This document shows positions 6,811-13,444 of a DNA stretch of 17,235 nucleotides, piece by piece (the first letter of the stretch is position 1; every line of letters begins with the position of its first letter). Origin of the DNA: Pseudomonadota bacterium (lineage in GTDB: Bacteria; Pseudomonadota; Alphaproteobacteria; Caulobacterales; Caulobacteraceae); assembly GCA_023432855.1 (NCBI GenBank), contig JAEZEZ010000063.1:1-17235 (forward strand). Direction: 5' to 3'. Below the pieces are notes generated by a model that had not been told where the DNA came from, did not search any database, and saw only the letters and a program-made list of their open reading frames with translations. The position numbers were made by a program, and so were the translations under genes.

Positions 6811-7575
6811 GTGGAAGCCTACGCCACCGCTGCGCAGGTGTGGGCGGCCGGACTGGTGTTCGTGCGCGTGGGCGCCATCATCATGCTGCTGCCGGGGATC
6901 GGCGAGCAGGCGGTGCCGCCCCGGGTCCGGCTGGCCTTCGCCTTCCTGCTCTCGCTGACGCTGACGCCGCTCGTCATCGGCTCGCTGCCTGCCCTGCCGG
7001 GGACGGTCGGCGGCATGGGCGCCTGGGTGCTGCGCGAGGCCATCGTCGGGCTGATGATCGGCGCCTTGCTGCGAATGATGCTCTCTGCGCTGGCCGTCGC
7101 GGGGGAGGTGGTGTCGCTGCAGACCACCCTGGCCTTCGCCCAGACCACAAACCCGCTGCAGGCGCAGCCCGGCACGACGCTGGCGGCGTTCCTCGGCCTC
7201 CTGGGCATCACCCTCATCTTCGCCACCGATCTGCATCATCTGTTCATCGGCGCGATCGCCCAGTCCTACGATCTCTTCGCGCCGGCCAAGCGCGTGATGC
7301 TGGAGGACGCCGCCCAGCTCGGCGTGCGCACCGTCAGCCAGTCCTTCGCCGTCGGCATCCAGCTGGCGGCTCCGGTGATGGTCTTCGCGCTGGTCTTCAA
7401 CCTGGCCAGCGGCCTCGTCGGCCGCGTCATGCCCCAGTTCCAGATCTTCTTCGCAGCCACGCCGCTCAACGTGTTGCTCGGCCTCTCGGTCTTCGCCCTC
7501 AGCCTGGGCACGGTGGGGCTGGTGTGGATCGAGCGCTACCGCGAACTGATCGCCATCTTCGCCCGAGGCGCGTGA
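6811..7575 (+). CDS. fliR: Flagellar type III export gate protein FliR
   Basis: A 254-residue protein with about six hydrophobic helices. Family hallmarks are RVGAIIMLLPGIGEQAVPPRVR near the N-terminus (split: RVGAIIMLLPG, IGEQAVPPRVR), LQTTLAFAQTTNPLQ in the middle and VGRVMPQFQIFFAATPLNV near the C-terminus. FliR completes the FliP5Q4R1 export gate. I used the GTG at 6811-6813, one base after the fliQ stop, because the alignment-like N-terminus begins there. An upstream ATG (6763) lies inside fliQ. Confidence 0.95.
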   Translation: MEAYATAAQVWAAGLVFVRVGAIIMLLPGIGEQAVPPRVRLAFAFLLSLTLTPLVIGSLPALPGTVGGMGAWVLREAIVGLMIGALLRMMLSALAVAGEVVSLQTTLAFAQTTNPLQAQPGTTLAAFLGLLGITLIFATDLHHLFIGAIAQSYDLFAPAKRVMLEDAAQLGVRTVSQSFAVGIQLAAPVMVFALVFNLASGLVGRVMPQFQIFFAATPLNVLLGLSVFALSLGTVGLVWIERYRELIAIFARGA

Positions 7576-7576
7576 C

Positions 7577-8668
7577 ATGGCCGAAGAGACCGACCAGTCC
7601 TCCAAGACAGAAGAGGCGACACCGAGGAAACTCGAGGAAGCCCGGCGCAAGGGCGACGTCGCCAAGTCCCCGGACCTGCCTCAGTGGATGTCGCTGCTGG
7701 GCATCAGCGGCGTGCTGGCGGCCATGGGCGGCTATCTGGCCACCAACATGGCCGAGGCCATGCTGCCCTTCATCGCTTCCCCGCACGAGATCAGCGGCTA
7801 CCTGCACTCGGGCGGCGGCGCCGAGGTCATGCGCAAGGCGCTTTGGGCCATGGCGCCGGTTCTCGGCGCGGTGATGCTGGCGGCGTCCCTGGGCGGGGCG
7901 GCGGGCAATCTGATCCAGCACGGCTTCCTCTGGACTACCGAGAAGATGAAGCCCGATCTGAAGAAGATCTCGCCCATGCAGGGCTTCAAGCGGATCTACG
8001 GCATCGACGGCGTCGTCCAGTTCATCAAGACCCTGCTTAAGGTGCTGGCGACGGCCGCCATCGCCTACTGGGTGCTGAAGCCCCACGCGCGGGAGTTCGA
8101 GCACCTGGCGGCGATGAACATCGCAGCCATCCTGCCGTTCGCCCGGGACCTGATCTTCGCACTCATGGGGGGCGCGCTCGCCTTCATGGGCGTCACCGCC
8201 GCCTTCGACTGGCTGTGGCAGCGCTATCGCTTCGCCGAGAAGATGAAGATGAGCCGCGAGGAGCTGAAGGAGGACTTCAAGCAGTCCGAAGGCGACCCGC
8301 ACGTGAAGGCGCGCCTGCGCCAGATCCGCATGGAGCGCTCGCGCAAGCGCATGATGCAGAATGTGCCCAACGCCACGGTGGTGATCACCAACCCGACCCA
8401 CTACGCCGTGGCCCTGCGCTACGTCGCGGGCGAGACCCCCGCGCCGCTCTGCGTGGCCAAGGGCGTCGACGCGCTCGCCCTCAAGATCCGCGAGGTGGCC
8501 GGAGAGCACCAGGTCCCGATCCTGGAAGACCCCCCGCTGGCCCGCGCGCTCTACGCCACCGTCGACGTGGACGAGACGATTCCGCGCGAACAGTTCGAGG
8601 CGGTGGCCCGTGTCATCGGCTTCGTCATGAACCCGAAAAACCGCGGCAAGCGGACGATGACCCCGTGA
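7577..8668 (+). CDS. flhB: Flagellar export switch protein FlhB
   Basis: A 363-residue protein. The N-terminus has the FlhB pattern DQSSKTEEATPRKLEEARRKG, split as DQSSKTEEATP and RKLEEARRKGD. It is followed by four transmembrane helices and a cytoplasmic domain. The self-cleavage motif NPTH is at N272-H275 (VVITNPTHYAVAL), where cleavage between N and P allows the switch from rod/hook to filament export. Start ATG 7577 is one base after the fliR stop, with GAGGCG overlapping the fliR end. cckA follows closely. Confidence 0.97.
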   Translation: MAEETDQSSKTEEATPRKLEEARRKGDVAKSPDLPQWMSLLGISGVLAAMGGYLATNMAEAMLPFIASPHEISGYLHSGGGAEVMRKALWAMAPVLGAVMLAASLGGAAGNLIQHGFLWTTEKMKPDLKKISPMQGFKRIYGIDGVVQFIKTLLKVLATAAIAYWVLKPHAREFEHLAAMNIAAILPFARDLIFALMGGALAFMGVTAAFDWLWQRYRFAEKMKMSREELKEDFKQSEGDPHVKARLRQIRMERSRKRMMQNVPNATVVITNPTHYAVALRYVAGETPAPLCVAKGVDALALKIREVAGEHQVPILEDPPLARALYATVDVDETIPREQFEAVARVIGFVMNPKNRGKRTMTP

Positions 8669-8696
8669 GGCGGCGATGGGCTGGTTAGTGAATTTC

Positions 8697-8721
8697 TTTC
8701 TGGGCTCGTGGAACGCTACCC
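8697..8721 (+). promoter_or_regulatory. Candidate sigma-73-type promoter for cckA
   Basis: TTTCTGG (8697-8703), 11 bases, GCTACCC (8715-8721) is a partial match to the Caulobacter housekeeping form TTGACGS-N10-14-GCTANAWC. The surrounding stretch (8684-8700) is markedly AT-rich for this genome. If it is used, the transcript would begin after the ATG at 8724 and translation would have to start at ATG 8766. Confidence 0.25.
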
Positions 8722-8723
8722 TG

Positions 8724-10835
8724 ATGACTGATTCGCCAACGCGAAACGGGGCCGCCGTGCCGCTCATGCACCCAACCAGCCGATCGCTGTCGCGCAGGCG
8801 CTTCGACCCGTGGTTCGTTGTCGCCACGCTGCTGTTCATGGGGGCGGTGGTCGCCGCCGCCTGGCCGCTGTGGCAGGCCAACCCGGCCAACGCGCCGGCC
8901 ATGCTGCTGCTCGGCGGGCTCGCGGGGGTGGTGTTCCTGGCCCTGTTCGCGTTCGGCGCGGCCGACAATCGCCGCGACGAGGCGCCCCGCCCGGAAACCC
9001 TGGTCGACGCGCTGGAGGAACCCGCCTGCGTCGCCGCCGCCGACGGCCGCATCGTGGCCGCCAACGCCGCATGGAAGTCCGCCGGCGGCGAAGCCCGGCG
9101 CCTGCCACGCGGCCCCGAGGCGCCGGCGCTCTACACTGCGCTCGCCGAGGCGCGCGGCGGCGCCGTGGGCCGCGCCCTGATCCATCTGGGCGAGCAGGAC
9201 TTCGAAGCTGTGATCTCGCGCTTCGAGCGGGGACAGTTCCTTGTCCGCGCCGCCACCGAGGGCGTGCTGGCCCAGCCGCTGCTCCTGGCCGACGGACGTC
9301 CGGCCCGGGCCGTGGCCCAGACCCAGACGGACGGCTCGGGCGGCCGCGACGCCTTCGCCGCTGTCGCCCCGTTCGGCGCCGCGGCGCTCGACGGGCCCGA
9401 CCTGTTCGAGGCGTCGATCGTCGAAATCAATCCGGCCCTCGCCGCCCTGACCGGTGGCAAGGCCGCGCCCGGGGTGCGGTTCGCGGACCTGTTCGAGCCC
9501 GCGAGCCTGGCCGAGGCCCGCGCGCGCCTCGAAACCAACCCGACCAGTCCCATCGAGGCCGACCTCGCCGGCTCCCCCGCCCGGCATGCGCGCCTGTTCA
9601 CCGCCACGGACGACGGCCGGCCGCTGGTCTACGTCTTCGACATCTCCGACCAGAAGCAGCTGGAGCTGCACCTTTCCCAGGCCCAGAAGATGCAGGCCAT
9701 CGGCCAGCTCGCCGGGGGCGTGGCGCACGACTTCAACAATCTTCTGACGGCCATCCAATTCCACCTGGACGAACTGCTGGTCCGCCATCCGGCCGGCGAC
9801 CCGTCCTACCAGGGTCTGGCCGAGATCCGGTCCACGGCCAACCGCGCCGCCGACCTCGTGCGCCAGCTGCTCGCCTTTTCGCGCAAGCAGACGGTCAAGC
9901 GCGAGACGCTCGAGCTGGGCGAACTGATCTCGATGTTCGAGGTCCTGCTGCGGCGTCTGATGCGCGAGGACGTGAAGCTGGAGACGAGCTACGGCCGCGA
10001 CCTGCCGCGCGTGCATGTCGACCGCAGCCAGCTCGAGACTGCGGTGATGAACCTGGCGGTGAACGCGCGCGACGCCATGCGCGGCCAGGACAATGCCGTC
10101 GTCCGTATCCGCACCGCGCGCCTCAGCCAGGCGGAGGCGCGCGAGCTCGGCTGGACCGGCGCTCCGGCGGGCGAGGTCGCCCTGATCGAGGTCTCGGACA
10201 ACGGCCCGGGCATTCCGCCGGAACTGAAGGCCAAGATTTTCGAGCCCTTCTTCACCACCAAGGCGGTGGGCGAGGGCACCGGCATGGGCCTGGCCACCGT
10301 CTACGGCGTGGTCGAGCAGTCCGGCGGACACATCGCCCTGGAGTCGAAGCCGGGCGAGGGGGCCACCTTCCGCATCTTCCTGCCGGCCTGGACCGGCAAG
10401 GTCGAGGAGGAGGCAAGGCCAGCCGCCAGGACCGTCAAGGCCCAGCCGCGCGACCTTTCGGGCGCCGGCAAGATCCTCTTCGTCGAGGACGAGGACGCGG
10501 TCCGCGGCGTAGCCGCCCGCCTGCTGCGCGCGCGCGGCTACGAGGTGATCGAGGCCGCCGACGGCGAGGAGGCCCTGGCGCTGGCCGAGGAGAACGCCGG
10601 CTCCATCGACATGCTCATCTCCGACGTGATCATGCCCGGCATGGACGGTCCGACCCTGCTGAAGAAGGCGCGCGGCTACCTGGGATCGGCCCCGGTGATG
10701 TTCATCTCGGGCTATGCCGAAGCCGAATTCTCGGACCTTCTCGAGGGCGAGACCGGCGTCTCCTTCCTGCCCAAGCCGGTGGACATCAAGACCCTGGCCG
10801 AGCGGGTGAAACAGGAACTGCGGCCGGCGGCCTAG
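8724..10835 (+). CDS. cckA: Cell-cycle hybrid histidine kinase CckA
   Basis: A 703-residue inner-membrane kinase/phosphatase. It has two N-terminal transmembrane helices (about 30-49 and 58-78), a poorly conserved PAS-like region (about 90-315), and a dimerisation helix with the phospho-accepting H335 in AGGVAHDFNNLL. The ATPase domain shows VMNLAVNARDAM (N box), VSDNGPGIP, FEPFFTTK and GEGTGMGLA. A receiver domain (about 582-700) carries ED near 588, phosphoacceptor D634 in LISDVIMPGMDG and K684. In Caulobacter CckA feeds phosphate through ChpT to CtrA and CpdR. The start is uncertain: 8676 has the best Shine-Dalgarno (GAGGCGG), 8724 is my choice, and 8766 would give 689 residues with H321/D620, closest to C. 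crescentus (691 residues, H322/D623). The stop TAG (10833-10835) lies in the IS target duplication. Confidence 0.93.
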   Translation: MTDSPTRNGAAVPLMHPTSRSLSRRRFDPWFVVATLLFMGAVVAAAWPLWQANPANAPAMLLLGGLAGVVFLALFAFGAADNRRDEAPRPETLVDALEEPACVAAADGRIVAANAAWKSAGGEARRLPRGPEAPALYTALAEARGGAVGRALIHLGEQDFEAVISRFERGQFLVRAATEGVLAQPLLLADGRPARAVAQTQTDGSGGRDAFAAVAPFGAAALDGPDLFEASIVEINPALAALTGGKAAPGVRFADLFEPASLAEARARLETNPTSPIEADLAGSPARHARLFTATDDGRPLVYVFDISDQKQLELHLSQAQKMQAIGQLAGGVAHDFNNLLTAIQFHLDELLVRHPAGDPSYQGLAEIRSTANRAADLVRQLLAFSRKQTVKRETLELGELISMFEVLLRRLMREDVKLETSYGRDLPRVHVDRSQLETAVMNLAVNARDAMRGQDNAVVRIRTARLSQAEARELGWTGAPAGEVALIEVSDNGPGIPPELKAKIFEPFFTTKAVGEGTGMGLATVYGVVEQSGGHIALESKPGEGATFRIFLPAWTGKVEEEARPAARTVKAQPRDLSGAGKILFVEDEDAVRGVAARLLRARGYEVIEAADGEEALALAEENAGSIDMLISDVIMPGMDGPTLLKKARGYLGSAPVMFISGYAEAEFSDLLEGETGVSFLPKPVDIKTLAERVKQELRPAA

Positions 10836-10836
10836 C
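10831..10836. repeat. Left target-site duplication, CCTAGC
   Basis: CCTAGC matches the copy at 11857-11862. It fits the NCTAGN target and 6-bp duplication described for IS481 itself. It contains the cckA stop codon. Confidence 0.8.
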
Positions 10837-10863
10837 TGTCGAAGCTATGAAGGTTGTTCACCC
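10837..10863 (+). repeat. IS left terminal inverted repeat
   Basis: It begins TGTCGAAGC and ends with GAAGGTTGTTCACCC (10849-10863), which is perfectly inverted at 11830-11844. The outer part matches the right end at TGTCG and two further positions. Confidence 0.85.
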
Positions 10864-10922
10864 GAGGGGGTGCTGAGAAGCTGGGGTTGCGAAGCCAACC
10901 AGCCCTTAGCGGAGTCCCTCGG

Positions 10923-11861
10923 ATGAACGTGCACAAGAATGCCCGGCTGACGCCATCGGGTCGAGCCTTGCTGGCGGAACGGATCGAGGGGGGCTGGCCG
11001 GTGCGGTCCGCGGCGGAGGCGGCGGGGGTGTCGGTGAGGACGGCGCGCAAGTGGCTGGGGCGGCATCGGCTCGGGGGCCAGCGCAGGCATCACGACCGCA
11101 GCTCGGCGCCGAGGCGATGTCCGCGCAGGACCGATCCGCGGCGGGTGGCGGAGATCGAGGCCCTGCGCCGCCAGCGGATGACGGGGCCGCAGATCGCCCG
11201 GACGCTGGGGATGGCCCGCTCGACCGTCGGGCTGATCCTGCGCCGGCTCGGACTGGGTCGGCTCGCCCTGTTGGAGCCCCGGCCGCCGGTCGTCCGCTAC
11301 GAGCGCGACCGCCCCGGGGAGATGATCCACCTCGACATCAAGAAGCTGGGCAGGATCAACGGCGTCGATCATCGCTTCACCGGGCGCGGGCCCGGCACAC
11401 ACAACCTCGGCCGGGGCTGGGACTTCCTGCACGTCTGCGTCGATGACGCCTCGCGGCTGGCCTACACCGAGATCCTGCCGTCCGAAGGCCAGACAGACAC
11501 GGCCGCCTTCCTCCGCCGCGCTACAGCCTGGTTGGCCCGCCACGGTGTCGCCGTCGAGCGGGTCATGACCGACAACGGTTCGGCCTATCGCTCGCGCCTG
11601 TTCGCCGAGACCCTGCGCCAGATCGGAGCCCGCCACGTCCGGACCCGGCCCTACACGCCGCGCACCAACGGCAAGGCCGAGCGCTTCATCCAGACCAGCC
11701 TGCGCGAATGGGCCTACGCCAGACCCTATGCCTCATCGGACGAACGAGCCGCCGCCATCAGACCCTGGACCGACGACTACAACCTCAGCCGACCCCACGC
11801 CGGCATCAAAGGCCTCACCCCATGGACAAGGGTGAACAACCTTCTTGGAAACGACACCTAG
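10923..11861 (+). CDS. IS481-family DDE transposase
   Basis: A 312-residue transposase. The N-terminal half has two helix-turn-helix regions (about residues 17-50 with AAEAAGVSVRTARKWLGRH, and a second near 75-105 with GPQIARTLGMARSTVGLIL). The catalytic core shows D138 (HLDIKKLG), D217 (VMTDNGSAY) and E253 (TNGKAERFIQ), giving the DD(35)E spacing of IS481/IS3-like enzymes. The start is ATG 10923 with GGAG about eight bases upstream; the frame is open from TTG 10854 but without a start signal. The element carries no stop for it: the last codon inside ends at the IS edge and TAG 11859-11861 is supplied by the target duplication. It follows cckA on the same strand, so cckA read-through could express it. 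Confidence 0.93.
   Translation: MNVHKNARLTPSGRALLAERIEGGWPVRSAAEAAGVSVRTARKWLGRHRLGGQRRHHDRSSAPRRCPRRTDPRRVAEIEALRRQRMTGPQIARTLGMARSTVGLILRRLGLGRLALLEPRPPVVRYERDRPGEMIHLDIKKLGRINGVDHRFTGRGPGTHNLGRGWDFLHVCVDDASRLAYTEILPSEGQTDTAAFLRRATAWLARHGVAVERVMTDNGSAYRSRLFAETLRQIGARHVRTRPYTPRTNGKAERFIQTSLREWAYARPYASSDERAAAIRPWTDDYNLSRPHAGIKGLTPWTRVNNLLGNDT
11830..11856 (-). repeat. IS right terminal inverted repeat
   Basis: It contains GGGTGAACAACCTTC (11830-11844), the perfect inverse of 10849-10863, and ends ACGACA at 11856. The repeat also encodes the last residues of the transposase (VNNLLGND). Confidence 0.85.
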
Positions 11862-11862
11862 C
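11857..11862. repeat. Right target-site duplication, CCTAGC
   Basis: It is identical to 10831-10836. On the plus strand it ends the transposase (TAG 11859-11861), and on the minus strand it ends the LysR gene (TAG read from 11860 to 11858). Confidence 0.8.
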
Positions 11863-12796
11863 CGTCGAGCGCCGCCAGCCGCTCGGGCGGGGCGTAGCGG
11901 CGCACCAGCGGATCCTCGCGGGCCTGGGACAGGATCCAGTCGCGGAAGCGCACGATCTTCGGCGACCGGCGGCGTTCCTCCGGATAGGCGACGAAATAGC
12001 CCTCCGAGATCGGCGCCACGTGCTCGAACGGCTGCACCAGCAGCCCGGCCTCGATCTCGCGCCGGAAGAAGATCGGCGAGCCCAGGGCCACGCCCTGGCC
12101 GGCCATGGCCGAGGCGACCTCGTACTGCTGCACATCGGCCTGGAAGACCACGCCCGGGTGGCGGTCGGTGACATCGACATCGGTGTCGGCGAACCAGCGC
12201 CGCCACCACGCCACGTCGCCGATGCGCGGCGCCCGCAACAGGTCGCGCGGCCCCTCGAGCGCGAGCTGTTCCGCGAGGCCTGGCGAGCACAGGGGCGTGA
12301 ACACCGAAGGCATCAGCCAGACGGCCTCCAGTCCCGGCCATTCGCCGTTGCCTGACCGCAGGGCGAGGTCGAGGTTCTCGTGCAGCAGGTCCCGCAGTTC
12401 CGGCCAGGTGTCCAGCCTGAGCGCGATCTTCGGATTGTCGAGCTGAAACGCCCCGAGCCTGGGGGCCAGCCATTGGCCCGCGAAGGTCTGGATGGTGGTG
12501 ATGGCCAGGACGCCCTCGTCGGTTTCCACCAGGTCGGAAACGGCGCCGCGCAGCAGGGTCATGGCTTCGGTCGCCGCGCGGCTGAGGCGTTCGCCGGCCG
12601 GCGTCAGCGCCACCTCGCGGGGCAGGCGCCTGAACAGCGCCTGGTTCAGCCGCCTTTCCAGCGCCTTCACCTGCCAGCTCACCGCAGCCTGGGTCATGCC
12701 GAGTTCTTCGGCTGCGCGCGTGAAGCTGCCGAGGCGGGCGGCGGCCTCGAACACGCGAAAGGCGCTGAGCGGCAGGGATGCGAGCGGATCAGACAT
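11858..12796 (-). CDS. LysR-type transcriptional regulator, GcvA-like
   Basis: A 312-residue regulator. The N-terminal winged helix-turn-helix spans about residues 7-68 (FEAAARLGSFTRAAEELGMT, then QAAVSWQVKALERRL and LTPAGERL). A linker helix and a periplasmic-binding-fold effector domain (about 92-300) follow. The NH2 domain wording (LSAFRVFEAAARLGSFTRAA, AVSWQVKALE) resembles the GcvA subgroup, many members of which sit beside unrelated genes, so the effector cannot be inferred. It diverges from three small genes, and a dyad overlaps its start codon. No strong Shine-Dalgarno precedes the ATG (12794-12796). Its stop codon lies in the IS target duplication, so the protein is intact. Confidence 0.92.
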   Translation of the reverse strand: MSDPLASLPLSAFRVFEAAARLGSFTRAAEELGMTQAAVSWQVKALERRLNQALFRRLPREVALTPAGERLSRAATEAMTLLRGAVSDLVETDEGVLAITTIQTFAGQWLAPRLGAFQLDNPKIALRLDTWPELRDLLHENLDLALRSGNGEWPGLEAVWLMPSVFTPLCSPGLAEQLALEGPRDLLRAPRIGDVAWWRRWFADTDVDVTDRHPGVVFQADVQQYEVASAMAGQGVALGSPIFFRREIEAGLLVQPFEHVAPISEGYFVAYPEERRRSPKIVRFRDWILSQAREDPLVRRYAPPERLAALDG

Positions 12797-12810
12797 AAGC
12801 TGTGCTTATG
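12794..12810. promoter_or_regulatory. Probable LysR operator, perfect dyad with T-N11-A
   Basis: CATAAGC (12794-12800), TGT, GCTTATG (12804-12810) is a perfect 7-bp inverted repeat. It contains T-N11-A (T 12796, A 12808), the core LysR-family recognition pattern. It covers the regulator's own ATG, so bound protein should repress lysR. Its centre is about 65 bp upstream of the start point expected from the candidate promoter at 12831-12860, the usual LysR activation position. Confidence 0.6.
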
Positions 12811-12830
12811 GATACAGCAGGAGAACCGCT

Positions 12831-12860
12831 TTGTCGAACACGGCTGAAAGACCGATGTTA
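12831..12860 (+). promoter_or_regulatory. Candidate promoter for the small-gene group
   Basis: TTGTCG (12831-12836), 18 bases, ATGTTA (12855-12860) resembles a housekeeping -35/-10 pair, in the least GC-rich part of this gap. The first small gene starts about 45 bases after the expected start point. It is inferred from motif and spacing only. Confidence 0.35.
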
Positions 12861-12912
12861 GCCGCACACCGAAGGCAATTCGCACAACGGTGAACACACG
12901 GACCCAGGACCC

Positions 12913-13029
12913 ATGAACGCCTTCAACAGATCCCACCGGCTCGGCGACCTCGGCATGAGCGTCGTCAATGCCATCCTCCTCGCCGGCCTGCCCCTGGCGG
13001 CCGTCGCCATCCTCATACAGGCGCTGTGA
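12913..13029 (+). CDS. Predicted 38-residue single-span membrane microprotein (A)
   Basis: A short frame from ATG 12913 to TGA 13027-13029. The N-terminus is polar (MNAFNRSHRLGD). Residues about 15-37 are a continuous hydrophobic helix (SVVNAILLAGLPLAAVAILI). AGGA lies four bases upstream of the ATG. Only two bases separate its stop from the next small gene, indicating a shared transcript and coupled translation. I do not recognise the family. Support comes from strong third-position GC bias, a plausible start signal, tight spacing and a similar neighbour. Confidence 0.5.
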   Translation: MNAFNRSHRLGDLGMSVVNAILLAGLPLAAVAILIQAL

Positions 13030-13031
13030 CC

Positions 13032-13166
13032 ATGAACACGATGAACGCTGCCCACATCACTGAACCCCACGGCCTCGCCAGCATCGGCGCCGCCCTCGCC
13101 AAGGTCCTGATCCTCGGCGCGGTCGTCCCGGTCGCCGTCGTCGGCCTGCTCGCCCTGGCGCTCTGA
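13032..13166 (+). CDS. Predicted 44-residue single-span membrane microprotein (B)
   Basis: A frame from ATG 13032 (alternative ATG 13041) to TGA 13164-13166. A polar N-terminus with HITEPHGL is followed by a hydrophobic helix about residues 21-44 (LAKVLILGAVVPVAVVGLL). Allowing one gap, it matches protein A at about 10 of 31 positions (H-L-G near the start of the shared part, then P-A-V-L-A-L), so the two may be a tandem duplication. The match is weak because both are rich in Ala, Val and Leu. The family is unknown to me. Confidence 0.5.
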   Translation: MNTMNAAHITEPHGLASIGAALAKVLILGAVVPVAVVGLLALAL

Positions 13167-13196
13167 CGCGCGGGGCTCTCGAAAGGAGGTCTTCCC

Positions 13197-13331
13197 ATGG
13201 ACTATTTCCATCGCGTGGGCGGCGATACGCCCTTCGGCTGGCTCGCCGCGCTCCAGTCGGCGCTCCGGTCTCGCCCTCGCCCTGCGCCGGCCGCGCCCCT
13301 GCGCCTGGCGGCGCCCCGCCCCTCCTGCTGA
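13197..13331 (+). CDS. Predicted 44-residue small basic protein (C)
   Basis: A frame from ATG 13197 to TGA 13329-13331, preceded by the strongest Shine-Dalgarno in the window (AAAGGAGG, 13182-13189, seven bases before the ATG). The N-terminus is MDYFHRVGGDTPFGWLAAL, an amphipathic segment. The tail is rich in Arg, Pro and Ala and ends in Cys. No membrane span is present. It is 30 bases after protein B on the same strand. The family is unknown to me. The excellent ribosome-binding site argues that it is translated. Confidence 0.6.
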   Translation: MDYFHRVGGDTPFGWLAALQSALRSRPRPAPAAPLRLAAPRPSC

Positions 13332-13353
13332 GGTGCGCTTCATTACCAAGAGT

Positions 13354-13403
13354 TAAGCGGGGGCCGGGCGCTTGGCGCTTGCCCCCCGTTTCGCCCCCGC
13401 TTA
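13354..13403 (+). terminator. Long-loop inverted repeat after the small genes
   Basis: TAAGCGGGGGC (13354-13364) pairs perfectly with GCCCCCGCTTA (13393-13403) around a 28-base loop, which itself has smaller GC pairings. It is followed by CCCCTTT. It lies 22 bp after protein C and 41 bp before the first DUF885 gene. It may be a weak terminator or a leader structure of the next gene; there is no good U-run. Confidence 0.35.
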
Positions 13404-13444
13404 CCCCTTTCAGCCGCTGAACAGACAAGCTGTGGGGATCCGCC

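Larger units (their letters stand above)
10837..11856 (+). mobile_element. IS481-family insertion sequence, complete, 1,020 bp
   Basis: The element is bounded by CCTAGC duplications and starts with TGTCG. Its right end, read on the other strand, also starts TGTCG. The two 27-bp ends match at 22 positions, including a perfect 15-bp inner block. It encodes one transposase of about 312 residues. Size, TG ends, target and DDE spacing all agree with the IS481 family. It lies between the convergent cckA and LysR genes without breaking either. Identical duplications and ends, with an intact reading frame, suggest a fairly recent insertion. Confidence 0.9.

Noticed and set aside
13343..13356. TTAC-N6-TTAA as a CtrA site before DUF885 copy 1
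   Set aside because: The spacing is six rather than seven, one half has a mismatch, and it lies next to a separate inverted repeat that explains the symmetry.
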